Positions 9,310 to 18,950 are shown, numbered from the stretch's first letter. The stretch is 64,000 nt of DNA from Bacillota bacterium (GCA_017397935.1 JAFQHN010000024.1:62001-126000), one strand, 5' to 3'. Notes: generated from the letters alone by a model not told the origin. Numbers and translations are program-made.

Positions 9310-10572
9310 ATGGGAATGACAATGAGCCAGAAAATTCTGGCAGCGCACGCCGGTTTGGATAGTGTTAAGCCCGGTCAGTTGATTATGGCTGACTTGGATT
9401 TGTGTCTGGGCAACGATATTACCACCCCCGTGGCGATCAATGAGTTTACCAAGGCCGGCTTTACCGAGGTTTTTGATAAAGATAAAATTGCGCTGGTAAT
9501 GGACCATTTTACCCCCAACAAGGATATTAAAGCGGCCGAACAATGCAAACAATGCCGAGAGTTTGCTGCCAAGCATGAGATCACTCATTATTATGATGTT
9601 GGCTGTATGGGTGTTGAACACGCCCTGCTGCCGGAAAAAGGCCTGGTAACCGCCGGTGAGTTGGTTATCGGTGCGGATTCTCATACCTGTACTTACGGTG
9701 CGCTGGGAGCATTCTCCACCGGCGTGGGCAGTACCGATTTGGCAGCCGGTATGGCGCGCGGCAAGGCTTGGTTTAAGGTGCCCGAGGCGCTGAAATTTGT
9801 GCTGACCGGCAAAAAAAGCCCTTATGTCAGCGGCAAAGATGTTATTCTGCACATCATCGGCAAAATCGGTGTGGACGGCGCTCTGTATAAATCCATGGAG
9901 TTTACCGGTCCCGGTTTGGCTGATTTGACTATTGATGACCGTCTGTGTATGGCCAATATGGCTATCGAGGCAGGCGGCAAAAACGGCATTTTTGAGGTGG
10001 ATGAGGTGACTCTGGCTTATCTGAAAGAGCGCGAGATTAAAGCTCCCACTGTTTATGCGGCTGATGCCGATGCCGAATATGCCGAGGTTTATGAAATTGA
10101 TCTGGCTGAAATTCGCCCCACGGTTGCCTTCCCGCATTTGCCGGAGAATACCAAAACCATTGATGAGGTGGGCGAGGTGAAAATCGACCAGGTAGTTATC
10201 GGTTCCTGCACCAACGGCCGTATCAGCGATATGGCGGTGGCGGCTGAGATTTTGAAGGGCAAAAAGGTGGCCAAGGGTGTCCGTGCCATCATCATCCCGG
10301 CCACCCAGTTGATTTACAAGCAGTGCATTGAGCTTGGTTATACCTCTATCTTCCTGGATGCCGGCTGTGCGGTATCCACGCCCACCTGCGGCCCCTGCCT
10401 GGGCGGCTATATGGGTATTCTGGCGGACGGTGAGCGCTGTGTGGCCACCACCAACCGCAATTTCATCGGCCGTATGGGCCATACCGGCTCCGAGGTTTAT
10501 CTGGCCAGCCCGGCTGTGGCTGCGGCCAGCGCTGTTACCGGCAAAATTTCTGCGCCTGAGGAGGTTATGTAA
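9310..10572 (+). CDS. leuC: 3-isopropylmalate dehydratase large subunit
   Basis: Isomerises 2- to 3-isopropylmalate together with LeuD, in the cytoplasm. The 420-residue product belongs to the aconitase superfamily. Iron-sulfur ligands are seen in VIGSCTNGR and in TCGPCLGG, and the substrate region includes [11 protein letters not shown]. At 420 aa it is the shorter, archaeal/clostridial IPMI type rather than the 465-residue enterobacterial type. CAGAGGTG precedes the ATG. It is directly followed by leuD with no gap. Confidence 0.95.
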   Translation: MGMTMSQKILAAHAGLDSVKPGQLIMADLDLCLGNDITTPVAINEFTKAGFTEVFDKDKIALVMDHFTPNKDIKAAEQCKQCREFAAKHEITHYYDVGCMGVEHALLPEKGLVTAGELVIGADSHTCTYGALGAFSTGVGSTDLAAGMARGKAWFKVPEALKFVLTGKKSPYVSGKDVILHIIGKIGVDGALYKSMEFTGPGLADLTIDDRLCMANMAIEAGGKNGIFEVDEVTLAYLKEREIKAPTVYAADADAEYAEVYEIDLAEIRPTVAFPHLPENTKTIDEVGEVKIDQVVIGSCTNGRISDMAVAAEILKGKKVAKGVRAIIIPATQLIYKQCIELGYTSIFLDAGCAVSTPTCGPCLGGYMGILADGERCVATTNRNFIGRMGHTGSEVYLASPAVAAASAVTGKISAPEEVM

Positions 10573-11049
10573 ATGATTAGCAAGGGTTTTATTCATAAGT
10601 ACGGCGATAATATTGACACCGACGTTATCATTCCTGCCCGTTATCTCAATACCTCTGATCATAAGGAGTTGGCCAGCCATTGTATGGTGGACATTGACGC
10701 TGATTTTGTTAACCGCGTAAAGGGCGGTGACATTATGGTGGGCGGCTTCAACTTCGGCTGCGGTTCTTCCCGTGAACACGCCCCGATTGCCATTAAGGCC
10801 AGCGGAATTTCCTGCGTAATTGCCAAGAGCTTTGCCCGTATCTTCTACCGCAACGCCATCAATGTGGGCCTGCCGATTTTGGAATGTGCCGAAACTGACC
10901 GTATCGAGGCCGGTGATGAGCTGGAAATCAACTTCACTAACGGCGAGATCCACAACATTACCAAGGGCGAAACCTACACCACCGAGCCTTTTCCGGAGTT
11001 TATCCAGAACATTATCGCCAAGGGTGGCCTGCTGAACTCTATTAAATAA
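10573..11049 (+). CDS. leuD: 3-isopropylmalate dehydratase small subunit
   Basis: Swivelling-domain partner of LeuC, 158 residues. Seen motifs are [15 protein letters not shown] at the N-terminus and [11 protein letters not shown], which contacts the substrate. The ATG at 10573 immediately follows the leuC stop, and the end of leuC (GAGGAGG) supplies the SD, so the two subunits are translationally coupled. The short length matches the clostridial/archaeal type. Confidence 0.95.
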   Translation: MISKGFIHKYGDNIDTDVIIPARYLNTSDHKELASHCMVDIDADFVNRVKGGDIMVGGFNFGCGSSREHAPIAIKASGISCVIAKSFARIFYRNAINVGLPILECAETDRIEAGDELEINFTNGEIHNITKGETYTTEPFPEFIQNIIAKGGLLNSIK

Positions 11050-11082
11050 TTAAAATTTTTACATAAAACGGAGATGAACCAC

Positions 11083-12165
11083 ATGGAAAAGAATATTGCA
11101 GTTATCCGTGGTGACGGTATCGGCCCGGAAATCGTCAATGCCACGCTGGATGTGCTGGACGCGGTTGCCAAGCGCTTCGGCCATAAATTTAACTATGAAG
11201 ATGTGGATATGGGCGGCTGCTCGATTGACAAATACGGCGTACCTCTGACCGAAGAGGCTATTGCCAAATGTCTGGCCAGCGACAGCGTACTGCTTGGTGC
11301 CATCGGCGGTTATAAATGGGATAAATTGCCCGGTGAGATCCGCCCTGAGCGCGGCTTGCTGGGTTTGCGTGCGGCCATGGGCTTGTATTCCAATGTGCGT
11401 CCGGCCAGAATTTTCCCTCAGTTGGCATTTTCCTCGCCGCTGAAACCGGAAATCGTAGCCCGCGGCATTGATTTGGTTATCGTGCGTGAGCTGATTGGCG
11501 GTGTGTATTTTGGCGAGCACCGCACCGAAATGGTGGACGGCGAGAAAAAGGCTACCGACGTGATGAGCTATTCGGTGCATGAGATTGAACGCTTGATGCA
11601 TATTGCCTTCAAGATGGCGCTGAAACGCCGCAAGAAGGTGACCATGATCGACAAAGCCAACGTGCTGGATACCTCCAAGCTGTGGCGTGAGATCGGCTAT
11701 CAGATTGCCGAGCAGTACCCTGAGGTGGAATATGACTATATGCTGGTGGACAACACCGCCATGCAGCTGGTTAAAGATCCCTCGCAGTTCGATGTGCTGG
11801 TGACTGAGAATATGTTTGGTGACATCCTCTCCGACGAGGCCAGCATGATTACCGGCTCCATCGGCATGATTCCTTCTTCCAGCCTGGGTGAAACCGGCGT
11901 TGGTATGTATGAGCCTATCCACGGTTCGGCTCCCGATATTGCCGGCCAGAACATCGCCAACCCCATTGGTACCATCCTTTCCGCAGCCATGATGCTCAAA
12001 TATTCCTTCGATATGGACGCTGAGAGTGAGGCTATCGAGGCTGCTGTGAACAAAGTGCTGGATGACGGACTGCGTACCGGTGACATCTACACCGAGGGCA
12101 TGACTAAGGTTACCTGCTCCGGCATGGGCGAGGCTGTTGCTGCTGCTTTGTTGGCTGCCGAATAA
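11083..12165 (+). CDS. leuB: 3-isopropylmalate dehydrogenase
   Basis: NAD-dependent oxidative decarboxylation of 3-isopropylmalate to 2-oxoisocaproate. The 360-residue product has the beta-decarboxylating dehydrogenase fold: GDGIGPE at the N-terminus, the substrate site RPERGLLGLR, and the metal/NAD region VTENMFGDILSDEASM and PIHGSAPDIAG. The ATG at 11083 is chosen over 11074 because GGAG lies 9 nt before it and the family begins MxKNIAVI. It is the last gene of the leu operon and is followed by a strong terminator. Confidence 0.95.
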   Translation: MEKNIAVIRGDGIGPEIVNATLDVLDAVAKRFGHKFNYEDVDMGGCSIDKYGVPLTEEAIAKCLASDSVLLGAIGGYKWDKLPGEIRPERGLLGLRAAMGLYSNVRPARIFPQLAFSSPLKPEIVARGIDLVIVRELIGGVYFGEHRTEMVDGEKKATDVMSYSVHEIERLMHIAFKMALKRRKKVTMIDKANVLDTSKLWREIGYQIAEQYPEVEYDYMLVDNTAMQLVKDPSQFDVLVTENMFGDILSDEASMITGSIGMIPSSSLGETGVGMYEPIHGSAPDIAGQNIANPIGTILSAAMMLKYSFDMDAESEAIEAAVNKVLDDGLRTGDIYTEGMTKVTCSGMGEAVAAALLAAE

Positions 12166-12190
12166 TTCCGGTTAATAATCCGCAAAAATT

Positions 12191-12233
12191 AAGCACCCTT
12201 TACCTTATCTTTCGATGAGGCAGGGTGCTTTTT
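12191..12233 (+). terminator. Terminator of the leu operon
   Basis: AGCACCCT pairs with AGGGTGCT, followed by T5. Confidence 0.8.
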
Positions 12234-12247
12234 ATTATAAAATATTA

Positions 12248-12577
12248 TCAGATGCCAAGCAGCATAAATTCATCGGCTGTGCCCAGATTTTGCCGCAGCC
12301 AGATGTCCGCCTCGGCAATTACAGCAGGCAATTTGCCGCCTTGCCGGGCAGCGGTTTGGCAGATATTTTGCCATTCAGCGACGGTGATGACGGTGGGGCC
12401 GTAGTAAGCATAGTGGGGGAGGCATTGTGTCAGCAGCTTTCCCAGGCCGGTTGCGGTCAGCACGTCATCGTGGATAAACAACGAGCCGTCCCGCCAATGT
12501 GTGCCGTCCCAACGGCCGATTTGCAGCTCATGGTAACAGGAGCCGTGGCGTTCATCGTTGGTGCAAAAGTATTTCAT
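12248..12577 (-). CDS. Small conserved-looking protein of unknown function
   Basis: A 109-residue product beginning MKYFCTNDERHGSCYHELQI. I do not recognise the family. It is rich in Trp, His and Cys near the N-terminus (FCTND, SCYHE, WDGTHWRDGS), has no signal peptide or membrane segment, and ends LGTADEFMLLGI. The composition looks protein-like, and no better frame exists on the other strand. The SD is weak. It lies after rpsT in the same direction, but the rpsT terminator separates them, so it probably has its own promoter; a TATAAT sits close to the start. Confidence 0.6.
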   Translation of the reverse strand: MKYFCTNDERHGSCYHELQIGRWDGTHWRDGSLFIHDDVLTATGLGKLLTQCLPHYAYYGPTVITVAEWQNICQTAARQGGKLPAVIAEADIWLRQNLGTADEFMLLGI

Positions 12578-12608
12578 CCGAATTATACCCGTAATTAAAA
12601 AAGTAATT

Positions 12609-12642
12609 GAAAAAAGGTGACTGCCACATGACAATCACCTTT
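12609..12642 (-). terminator. Terminator of rpsT
   Basis: AAAGGTGA pairs with TCACCTTT around a 14-nt loop, followed by a T run on the minus strand. Confidence 0.75.
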
Positions 12643-12659
12643 GTAATGCTAATTAAAAA

Positions 12660-12932
12660 TTAAGCAGCGAAAGTTTTGTTGAACTTCAACATCAGACGAG
12701 ATTTCTTTCTGGCAGCTGCGTTTTTGTGAATCAGATTGGTGCGGGCAGCTTTGTCCAGCAGGCTGATTACTTCAACCAACAGAGCCTGAGTTTCGTCCTT
12801 ATTGGTTGCTGCGGCCAAAGAAGCTTCATACTTCTTCAATGCAGTTTTAATTCTGGAACGAGCAGCCGCATTCTTGACCCGGCGAGCTTCGGCGATAAGA
12901 ACTCTCTTTTTGGCGGATTTGATGTTTGCCAT
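12660..12932 (-). CDS. rpsT: 30S ribosomal protein S20
   Basis: Small-subunit ribosomal protein binding 16S rRNA, 90 residues. It is highly basic and begins MANIKSAKKR, ending in the family pattern IHKNAAARKKSRLMLKFN. The start at 12932 follows GGGAGGTGAGACC. It has a sigma-A promoter and terminator of its own. In many spore formers rpsT lies beside gpr and spoIIP; here spoIIP is still divergent next door, but gpr has moved about 49 kb away. Confidence 0.97.
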   Translation of the reverse strand: MANIKSAKKRVLIAEARRVKNAAARSRIKTALKKYEASLAAATNKDETQALLVEVISLLDKAARTNLIHKNAAARKKSRLMLKFNKTFAA

Positions 12933-13022
12933 GGTCTCACCTCCCATTAAGTAAGTAATATTTTCAAAAAAACTGATAACAAATCATGGCTGTCAAAATA
13001 CTGTCCGTATTATGACCAATTT

Positions 13023-13051
13023 ATTCTATCATACTGAAACACAAATTGCAA
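13023..13051 (-). promoter_or_regulatory. Sigma-A promoter of rpsT
   Basis: TTGCAA (13051-13046), a 17-bp spacer, TAGAAT (13028-13023) on the minus strand. Confidence 0.7.
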
Positions 13052-13126
13052 GTGTTATCTTGCAAATTTCCCCAGAAATTTCTCAATATATACGCCAATT
13101 TTGCATTTTATTGTCAGTTTGGGGCC

Positions 13127-13156
13127 GCATATTGCCCGTTGCTCTCTCATAAGAAT
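13127..13156 (+). promoter_or_regulatory. Putative sigma-E promoter of spoIIP
   Basis: GCATATT (13127-13133) fits the sigma-E -35 pattern KMATATT. It is followed by a 14-bp spacer and CATAAGAAT (13148-13156), close to the CATACAnT -10 pattern. spoIIP is known to be sigma-E controlled in Bacillus. The leader would be very short, about 15 nt. Confidence 0.5.
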
Positions 13157-13176
13157 GGTGGGAGGAGGTAGGGCCG

Positions 13177-14061
13177 ATGCGAAAATCTGCACATACCGTT
13201 TATAATCAATATAAACCTCATGGGGTATCACACCGTTTGGTGTGCCTGCTGCTGTTGCTGATGCTGGCGGTTTTGTTGTGGCAGATGAGCTTGGGGCGTT
13301 GGTGGTTGGCGGATGATGACGGCGGTGCGGCGAATTTGGGTGAGTATAAATCAGAATGGCCGCAGCAATTTACTGCCGACAGCGAGGGTTTGTTTTTCTG
13401 GCTGCGTTATCAGGATGAACTGCGGGCAGCTGCCGAGGAAATTCGGGTGGCGGTATATTCCACCCACAGCGCCGAAACTTACACGGCTTTTGCCGGTGCT
13501 GCCAAGGTTTACGGCAAGCACGGAGGTGTTTATGTGGCCTCATCAGCGCTGGCCGAGCGTATGCTGGCGGCCGGCTGTGGAGTTTATGTAGATGAGACTA
13601 TCCACGATTGGCCGGATTGGAACAAATCTTATGCCAACTCCCGGCAAACGGCAGAAAATTTGCTGGCCCAATACCCCAAATTGCAGCTGCTGATCGATAT
13701 GCACCGTGATGCAGGTGTCAGCCGCGAAAATTCTTTTACGCAGATAAACGGGCGCTCTGCCGCGCGTATCATGCTGGTGGTGGGCAGCGAGCAGCGTTAT
13801 GAAAACCCCAACTGGCAGCAAAATCAGGCTCTTATGCAGCAAATCGGTGATAAAATGGAGGAAATGTACCCCGGTTTGCTGCGGCGGGTGGCGGTGCAAT
13901 CCGGCCGTTATAACCAGGATTTGTTTACCGGCGCAATTTTGGTGGAGATGGGTACCACTGAAAACACGATTGACGAGGTGGAATATTCTGCCCAACTGCT
14001 GGCCGATGTGCTGCTGGCGGTTCTGGCAGAAAATTCAGCAGAAAATCTGGCAGCGGAATAG
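13177..14061 (+). CDS. spoIIP: Stage II sporulation protein P (peptidoglycan amidase/endopeptidase)
   Basis: Part of the SpoIID-SpoIIM-SpoIIP engulfment machine; cleaves stem peptides and crosslinks in septal peptidoglycan. The 294-residue product has one N-terminal membrane segment (about residues 20-38) and then the SpoIIP domain: VYSTHSAETY with the first metal His, IDMHRDAG with the second, and QSGRYNQDL and ILVEMGTTENT near the end. It is shorter than the roughly 400-residue Bacillus protein, lacking much of the region between membrane anchor and catalytic domain. An SD GGGAGGAGG precedes the ATG. A sigma-E-like promoter is upstream, and murJ and lepA follow. Confidence 0.9.
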   Translation: MRKSAHTVYNQYKPHGVSHRLVCLLLLLMLAVLLWQMSLGRWWLADDDGGAANLGEYKSEWPQQFTADSEGLFFWLRYQDELRAAAEEIRVAVYSTHSAETYTAFAGAAKVYGKHGGVYVASSALAERMLAAGCGVYVDETIHDWPDWNKSYANSRQTAENLLAQYPKLQLLIDMHRDAGVSRENSFTQINGRSAARIMLVVGSEQRYENPNWQQNQALMQQIGDKMEEMYPGLLRRVAVQSGRYNQDLFTGAILVEMGTTENTIDEVEYSAQLLADVLLAVLAENSAENLAAE

Positions 14062-14078
14062 CCGGTTTTACTTAACAT

Positions 14079-14111
14079 AGTCGGGGGGCTTGCTGCTCCT
14101 CGGCTTTTTTT
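14079..14111 (+). terminator. Terminator of spoIIP
   Basis: A GC-rich stem with wobble pairs (AGTCGGGG with CTCCTCGGCT) is followed by T7. Confidence 0.7.
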
Positions 14112-14200
14112 ATGAAAATTTTAGGTATAGGTGTTTGTTTTGCCGCAGTTTTATGGTAAAATAATATATTAGGAAAATATGCAAAGGGGGAGGAAAAGTT

Positions 14201-15829
14201 TTGAGTGAAGAAAAAACCAACTCAAAGGCGTCTTTGCTGGCTGCTGCCAACATTTTAATGCTGACAACTATTGCCTCCCGCATTTTGGGTTACCTGCGTG
14301 ATGTGCTGATTTTTGCCAAGTTTGGCCAAAATGAGCTGACAGACGCTTATAATGCGGCCTTTTCCATACCGGATTTTTTGTATATGATTTTGGTGGGCGG
14401 CGCTCTGTCATCGGCGTTTATCCCGGTGTTTTCCGGTTATCTGGCCCGCAATCAGGAGGATGAGGGTTGGAAGGTTTTAAGCATTATCTTCAACTGGATC
14501 ATGCTGCTGTTGTGTCTGGGCGTGGTGTTTGGTCTGGTCTTTGCCCCGCAGCTGGTAAACTGGCTGGTACCCGACTTTGATGAGGCCACCAAGCAGATGA
14601 CGGTCAACCTGACGCGCATAATGTTCTTTCAGGTAATTTTTATGTGTCTTTCCGGTATCAGCACCGGCATTTTGCAATCATATAAAAATTTTACGGCGCC
14701 CGCGATTGGCTCGGTATTGTATAATCTGGGGATAATTTTCGGCGGTGTGCTGTTGGCCGCCCCCATTGAGCAGTTCTTCCCCGGCTACGGTATTGCCGGT
14801 TTTTCGGTAGGCGTGGTATTGGGCGCCATGCTTAATTTTGCAGTACAGTTTGTGGCCATCTTAAAGCTGGGCGTGCGCTATTCTTTCAGCATGGATTTGC
14901 ACCACCCCGGTGTCAGAGAGCTGCTGGTGCTGATCGTGCCCGTATTTATCGGCTTGGCCGCCAGCCAGTTTAACCTGTTCGTCAACCAAAATCTCGCGTC
15001 TGAGCTTTCCGAGGGTTTGGTTTCTGCACTCAGGGCAGCCCAGCGGTTAATGCAGCTGCCGATCACGCTGTTTGGCATTACGGTGGGCATCGCATTCTTC
15101 CCCACCATGACGCAGCTTGCGGCCAAAATGCAGCTGGATGAGTTCAAAAGCACCGTGATGATGGGCCTGCGTACCGTAATTTTTGTCACGATTCCGGCGT
15201 CATTCGGTCTGGCGGCTCTGTCCCGGCCGATCATCCGCTTTATGTATGAGTTTAAGGGCGGTGCCTTTACTGCCGAGGACACTGAGGAGACCGCTTATGC
15301 GCTGGTATTTTATACCATTGGTGTTTTTGGTTATGCGGCCATTCATACGCTTTCCCGCGCTTTTTATGCGTTGAAGAATACCCGCACCCCGGTGACGGTG
15401 GCGGTGTTTTCCATTGTGGTGAACATTCTGCTTTCGGTTCTGCTGGTGGATCATATGGCACAGGGCGGTCTGGCGCTGGCTTATTCCATTGCCGGCATCT
15501 TCAATATGGTGGTGCTTATCGTGCTGCTGAATATGAGTGTGGGCGACATCGGCAGCTGGGCGCTGGTCAAATCTATCGGCCAGACTATTGGTATTTCTGC
15601 TGTGATGGGCGGAGTGGTAATGGTTTTGGTGCATTATGCCGAGCAATATCTGTTGCTGCAAAGCAAGCTCATGCAGCTGATTGAGATTATGGTGGCCATC
15701 GGTGTGGGCGTGGGCGTTTATGCGGTACTGGCGCTGCTGTTGAAGATGCCCGAGGCAGAGCAGATCATGCATATTTTAAGACGCAAGTTCAGACGCCGCA
15801 GAAAAGCAGCGCAAAACAGCGAAGCTTGA
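14201..15829 (+). CDS. murJ: Lipid II flippase MurJ
   Basis: Polytopic inner-membrane protein that flips lipid II for peptidoglycan assembly (MOP superfamily). The 542-residue product has about 14 hydrophobic segments. Family landmarks are TTIASRILGYLRDVLIFAKFG at the N-terminus and an Arg/Lys-rich C-terminal tail. The start is a TTG at 14201 preceded by GGGGGAGG; the sequence from there (MSEEKTNSKAS) gives a natural cytoplasmic N-terminus. The stop codon lies in a triplicated 12-15 bp repeat. lepA follows 75 bp downstream in the same direction. Confidence 0.92.
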   Translation: MSEEKTNSKASLLAAANILMLTTIASRILGYLRDVLIFAKFGQNELTDAYNAAFSIPDFLYMILVGGALSSAFIPVFSGYLARNQEDEGWKVLSIIFNWIMLLLCLGVVFGLVFAPQLVNWLVPDFDEATKQMTVNLTRIMFFQVIFMCLSGISTGILQSYKNFTAPAIGSVLYNLGIIFGGVLLAAPIEQFFPGYGIAGFSVGVVLGAMLNFAVQFVAILKLGVRYSFSMDLHHPGVRELLVLIVPVFIGLAASQFNLFVNQNLASELSEGLVSALRAAQRLMQLPITLFGITVGIAFFPTMTQLAAKMQLDEFKSTVMMGLRTVIFVTIPASFGLAALSRPIIRFMYEFKGGAFTAEDTEETAYALVFYTIGVFGYAAIHTLSRAFYALKNTRTPVTVAVFSIVVNILLSVLLVDHMAQGGLALAYSIAGIFNMVVLIVLLNMSVGDIGSWALVKSIGQTIGISAVMGGVVMVLVHYAEQYLLLQSKLMQLIEIMVAIGVGVGVYAVLALLLKMPEAEQIMHILRRKFRRRRKAAQNSEA

Positions 15830-15861
15830 TTTCAGGAAACTTGATTTGAAGCTTGATTTTA
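15821..15861 (+). repeat. Three tandem imperfect copies of GAAGCTTGATTT across the murJ stop
   Basis: Copies at 15821-15835, 15836-15847 and 15848-15861; the middle one reads GAAACTTGATTT. The first contains the stop codon. Confidence 0.8.
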
Positions 15862-15904
15862 ATGTGATAAATAAAAACGAAAGTTTTTTTAGGAGGAATA
15901 CAGT

Positions 15905-17707
15905 TTGGCAACTTCTCAGCAACACACCCGTAATTTTTGTATTATTGCCCATATTGACCACGGCAAATCCACGCTGGCTGACCGCCTGCTGGAATACACC
16001 GGTGCGCTTTCCAGCCGTGAAATGGAGGCGCAGGTGCTGGATGATATGGAATTGGAGCGCGAGCGCGGCATCACCATTAAATTAAAGGCCGTGCGTGTAA
16101 ATTATAAGGCCAAAGACGGTGAAACCTATACCCTTAATCTGATTGATACCCCCGGCCATGTTGACTTCAACTATGAGGTCAGCCGTTCTCTGGCTGCCTG
16201 CGAGGGTGCTTTGCTGGTGGTAGATGCCGCCCAGGGCATTGAGGCGCAGACGCTGGCCAATGTGTATCTGGCGCTGGAAAATAATCTGGAAATTATCCCG
16301 GTTATCAACAAGATTGACCTGCCCAACGCTGACCCGGAGGCCGTAAAACAGGAGATTGAGGAGGTTATCGGCCTGCCGGCTGATGATGCGCTGCTGATTT
16401 CTGCCAAAACGGGTCTGGGTATTGAGGATGTTTTGGAGGCGGTGGTGCAGAGAATCCCTGCCCCCGGCGGTGACCGTACCGCACCGCTTTCGGCGCTGAT
16501 TTTTGACAGCCATTTCGATGCCTATAAAGGCGTGCTGCCGTACTTCCGTGTGATGGAAGGTGAGATCAAGCGCGGCATGAAGGTGCGCATGATGAACACC
16601 CAGAAGGAGTTTGAGGTGGTTGAGGTCGGCGTGCTTAACCCCAACATTCAAATGCTGGACAGTCTGGCGGCCGGTGATGTTGGTTTTGTTACCGGCAGTA
16701 TTAAAAATGTGGCCGATACCCGTGTGGGCGATACCATTACTGCGGTGGATAACCCTGCGCTGTGGCCGCTGCCCGGTTACCGTCCGGCTGTTTCGATGGT
16801 TTATTGCGGCCTGTACCCCGTAGATACCAGCAAATATGCCGATTTGAAGGATTCGCTGGAAAAATTGCAGTTAAATGACGCGGCCCTGGTGTATGAGCCG
16901 GAAACCTCGGCGGCACTTGGTTTTGGCTTCCGCTGCGGCTACCTGGGCCTGCTGCACATGGAGATTATCAAGGAGCGCTTGGAGCGTGAGTACGGCTTGG
17001 AGCTGATTACCACCGCACCCAGCGTAAATTATCGTGTGACCAAGGTGACTGGTGAGGTTTTGGAGATTGATAACCCCAATGATTTGCCCGGCTCCGGTGA
17101 GATTTTGACGCTCGAAGAGCCTTATGTAAAGGCCACCATTATGGTGCCCAAGGATTTTGTCGGTAATGTGATGGAGCTGGGGCAGGATAAGCGCGGTACC
17201 TTCTTGAATATGGAGTACATTACGCCCACCCGTGTAATGCTGATTTATGATTTGCCGCTTTCCGAGATCATCTTCGACTTCTTTGATAAGTTAAAGAGCA
17301 TGACCAAAGGCTATGCCTCGCTGGACTACGAGCTGACCGGCTATAAGGCATCGCAGCTGGTTAAGCTGGATATTATGGTGAACAATGAGGTAGTGGATGC
17401 GCTTTCCTGCATTGTCCACAAAGACAAAGCTTATTACCGCGGCCGTGCGCTGACCGAGAAGCTGCGTAAGCTTATCCCCCGCCAGCTGTTCGAGATTCCG
17501 ATTCAGGCGTCTATCGGCAGCAAAATTATTGCCCGAGAGACCATTAAGGCGATGCGCAAAGACGTTTTGGCCAAGTGCTACGGCGGTGACGTTACTCGTA
17601 AGCGTAAGCTGCTGGAAAAACAGAAGGCCGGTAAAAAGCGTATGAAGCAGGTGGGTAATGTGACGATTCCGCAGGAGGCCTTTATGGCGGTGCTGGAAAT
17701 TGAATAG
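15905..17707 (+). CDS. lepA: Elongation factor 4 (LepA)
   Basis: Ribosome-binding GTPase related to EF-G that promotes back-translocation or initiation fidelity. The 600-residue product shows the GTPase motifs [10 protein letters not shown] (G1), DTPGHVDF (G3), NKIDLP (G4) and SAKTG (G5), and the LepA-specific C-terminal domain rich in Arg/Lys ([20 protein letters not shown]). Start is a TTG at 15905, 7 nt after AGGAGGAA. Gene order rpsT/spoIIP/lepA echoes the Bacillus rpsT-gpr-spoIIP-lepA region. Confidence 0.96.
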   Translation: MATSQQHTRNFCIIAHIDHGKSTLADRLLEYTGALSSREMEAQVLDDMELERERGITIKLKAVRVNYKAKDGETYTLNLIDTPGHVDFNYEVSRSLAACEGALLVVDAAQGIEAQTLANVYLALENNLEIIPVINKIDLPNADPEAVKQEIEEVIGLPADDALLISAKTGLGIEDVLEAVVQRIPAPGGDRTAPLSALIFDSHFDAYKGVLPYFRVMEGEIKRGMKVRMMNTQKEFEVVEVGVLNPNIQMLDSLAAGDVGFVTGSIKNVADTRVGDTITAVDNPALWPLPGYRPAVSMVYCGLYPVDTSKYADLKDSLEKLQLNDAALVYEPETSAALGFGFRCGYLGLLHMEIIKERLEREYGLELITTAPSVNYRVTKVTGEVLEIDNPNDLPGSGEILTLEEPYVKATIMVPKDFVGNVMELGQDKRGTFLNMEYITPTRVMLIYDLPLSEIIFDFFDKLKSMTKGYASLDYELTGYKASQLVKLDIMVNNEVVDALSCIVHKDKAYYRGRALTEKLRKLIPRQLFEIPIQASIGSKIIARETIKAMRKDVLAKCYGGDVTRKRKLLEKQKAGKKRMKQVGNVTIPQEAFMAVLEIE

Positions 17708-17808
17708 CCCAACCTCAATAAATATGTTGATAAAAAGTGAATTATAAAAGGCAGAAAATAAAAAATTAAGATGCAAATTAGGCAAAAAAGATAGGAGTGT
17801 GACAAAAA

Positions 17809-18735
17809 ATGAGAATTGCCATGATTGGCATGGGGGCGGTCGGCTCGGTTTTTGGCATGGATTTGTTCAATGCCTGGCCGGAGGATTTCTTTGCCATCGC
17901 TTCCGGAGAACGTTATCAGCGCCTGTGCAGAGAGGGGTTGGTGGTAAACGATGTTACTTATCCCATCAAGGTGGAGGCCACGGCCGAGGGTGTGCAGCCG
18001 GCGGATTTGATTTTCGTCTGCGTTAAGAATTACGGTCTGGACAGCGCCATTGAGGATATGAGCCCGTTTGTGGGCGAGGGTACGATTATTGTGCCACTGC
18101 TTAACGGTATCAGCGCCACGCCCAAGCTGCGTGCAGCCTTCCCGCAGGCCAAGGTGCTGTTTGGTATCGCCATGGGTATTGATGCGCGCCGCACCGGCCA
18201 CGCCATTGACTTTACCACCCGCGGTATCTTGCAGTTTGGTTGGGAGAAAAATGTTGAGCCTTATGCGCCTGAGGTGCAGAAGGTGCACGAGGTGCTGGCC
18301 AAAACGCCCATTCCGCTGGAAATCGGTGAGGATATGGAGCGCACCACCTGGAAGAAGTGGATGCTGAATGTGGGTTATAATCAGGTAACGGCCGCCGTGG
18401 ATTGTTTCATCTATGAGTGTACCACCGTGCCCAATTACTTTGCGCTGACCTCTGCCGCTATGCAGGAGGTGGTTGAACTGGCCAAGGTGCGCGGTGTAAA
18501 CCTTACCGAGGAGGACCGCGTGGCCACCGAACAGTTTATGGCCGAGTTCCCCAGAACGGCGCAGACCAGTATGCATCAGGATATTAAGGCCGGCCGTATT
18601 ACCGAGGTTGAGTCCTTCGGCGGCATTGTAGTGGAATACGGTCAGGAGGCCGGTATCCCCACGCCCGTTAATGCGGTGCTTAAAGAGATTATCCTTGGCA
18701 AGGAAGAACAAAACCGCCAGAAGCAGCAGGCCTAA
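17809..18735 (+). CDS. panE: 2-dehydropantoate 2-reductase (ketopantoate reductase)
   Basis: NADPH-dependent reduction of ketopantoate to pantoate in coenzyme A synthesis. The 308-residue product has the N-terminal Rossmann motif (IGMGAVGSVFG) and, in the C-terminal helical domain, WKKWMLNVGYNQ, which carries the catalytic Lys, and a Glu in the TEVESFGG segment. Family members often take part in a wider range of 2-keto acid reductions, so pantoate synthesis is the likely but not certain role. It stands alone between lepA and the spoIIA operon and ends in its own terminator. Confidence 0.85.
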   Translation: MRIAMIGMGAVGSVFGMDLFNAWPEDFFAIASGERYQRLCREGLVVNDVTYPIKVEATAEGVQPADLIFVCVKNYGLDSAIEDMSPFVGEGTIIVPLLNGISATPKLRAAFPQAKVLFGIAMGIDARRTGHAIDFTTRGILQFGWEKNVEPYAPEVQKVHEVLAKTPIPLEIGEDMERTTWKKWMLNVGYNQVTAAVDCFIYECTTVPNYFALTSAAMQEVVELAKVRGVNLTEEDRVATEQFMAEFPRTAQTSMHQDIKAGRITEVESFGGIVVEYGQEAGIPTPVNAVLKEIILGKEEQNRQKQQA

Positions 18736-18760
18736 CACCAAAATTTAATAATTAAATACC

Positions 18761-18795
18761 AAGGGCAGCCTTCGATAACGGGGGTTGTCCTTTTT
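18761..18795 (+). terminator. Terminator of panE
   Basis: AAGGGCAGCC pairs with GGTTGTCCTT (two wobble pairs), followed by T5. Confidence 0.7.
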
Positions 18796-18799
18796 GTGT

Positions 18800-18842
18800 G
18801 CCAATATTTTGCCAAAATCCGCCAAATTCAGCCAAAATCAGC
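18800..18842 (+). repeat. Four GCCAAA repeats in 10-bp register upstream of spoIIA
   Basis: GCCAATATTTT, GCCAAAATCC, GCCAAATTCA and GCCAAAATCA lie head to tail (starts 18800, 18811, 18821, 18831), followed by a further GC. One unit per helical turn puts all A-tracts on one face of the DNA. They end about 31 bp before the sigma-H -35 box. Confidence 0.75.
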
Positions 18843-18873
18843 TTTTATTAGTGTTTCTTAGTGAATTTTCACC

Positions 18874-18901
18874 GCAGGATAAGTGCGGCCGACGGCAGAA
18901 T
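18874..18901 (+). promoter_or_regulatory. Sigma-H promoter of the spoIIA operon
   Basis: GCAGGATAA (18874-18882) fits the sigma-H -35 pattern RnAGGAWWW exactly, then a 12-bp spacer, then GCAGAAT (18895-18901), which fits RnnGAAT exactly. In Bacillus the spoIIA operon is transcribed from a sigma-H promoter activated by Spo0A. No convincing Spo0A box was found next to it. Confidence 0.75.
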
Positions 18902-18950
18902 TTATTAGGCAGAAAAGATGAGCATACAGCAGCGCTTGGGAGGCGAATTT

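Noticed and set aside
9286-10953. 555-codon open frame on the minus strand
   Set aside because: It is antisense to leuC and leuD; long antisense frames arise here from the codon use of the real genes.
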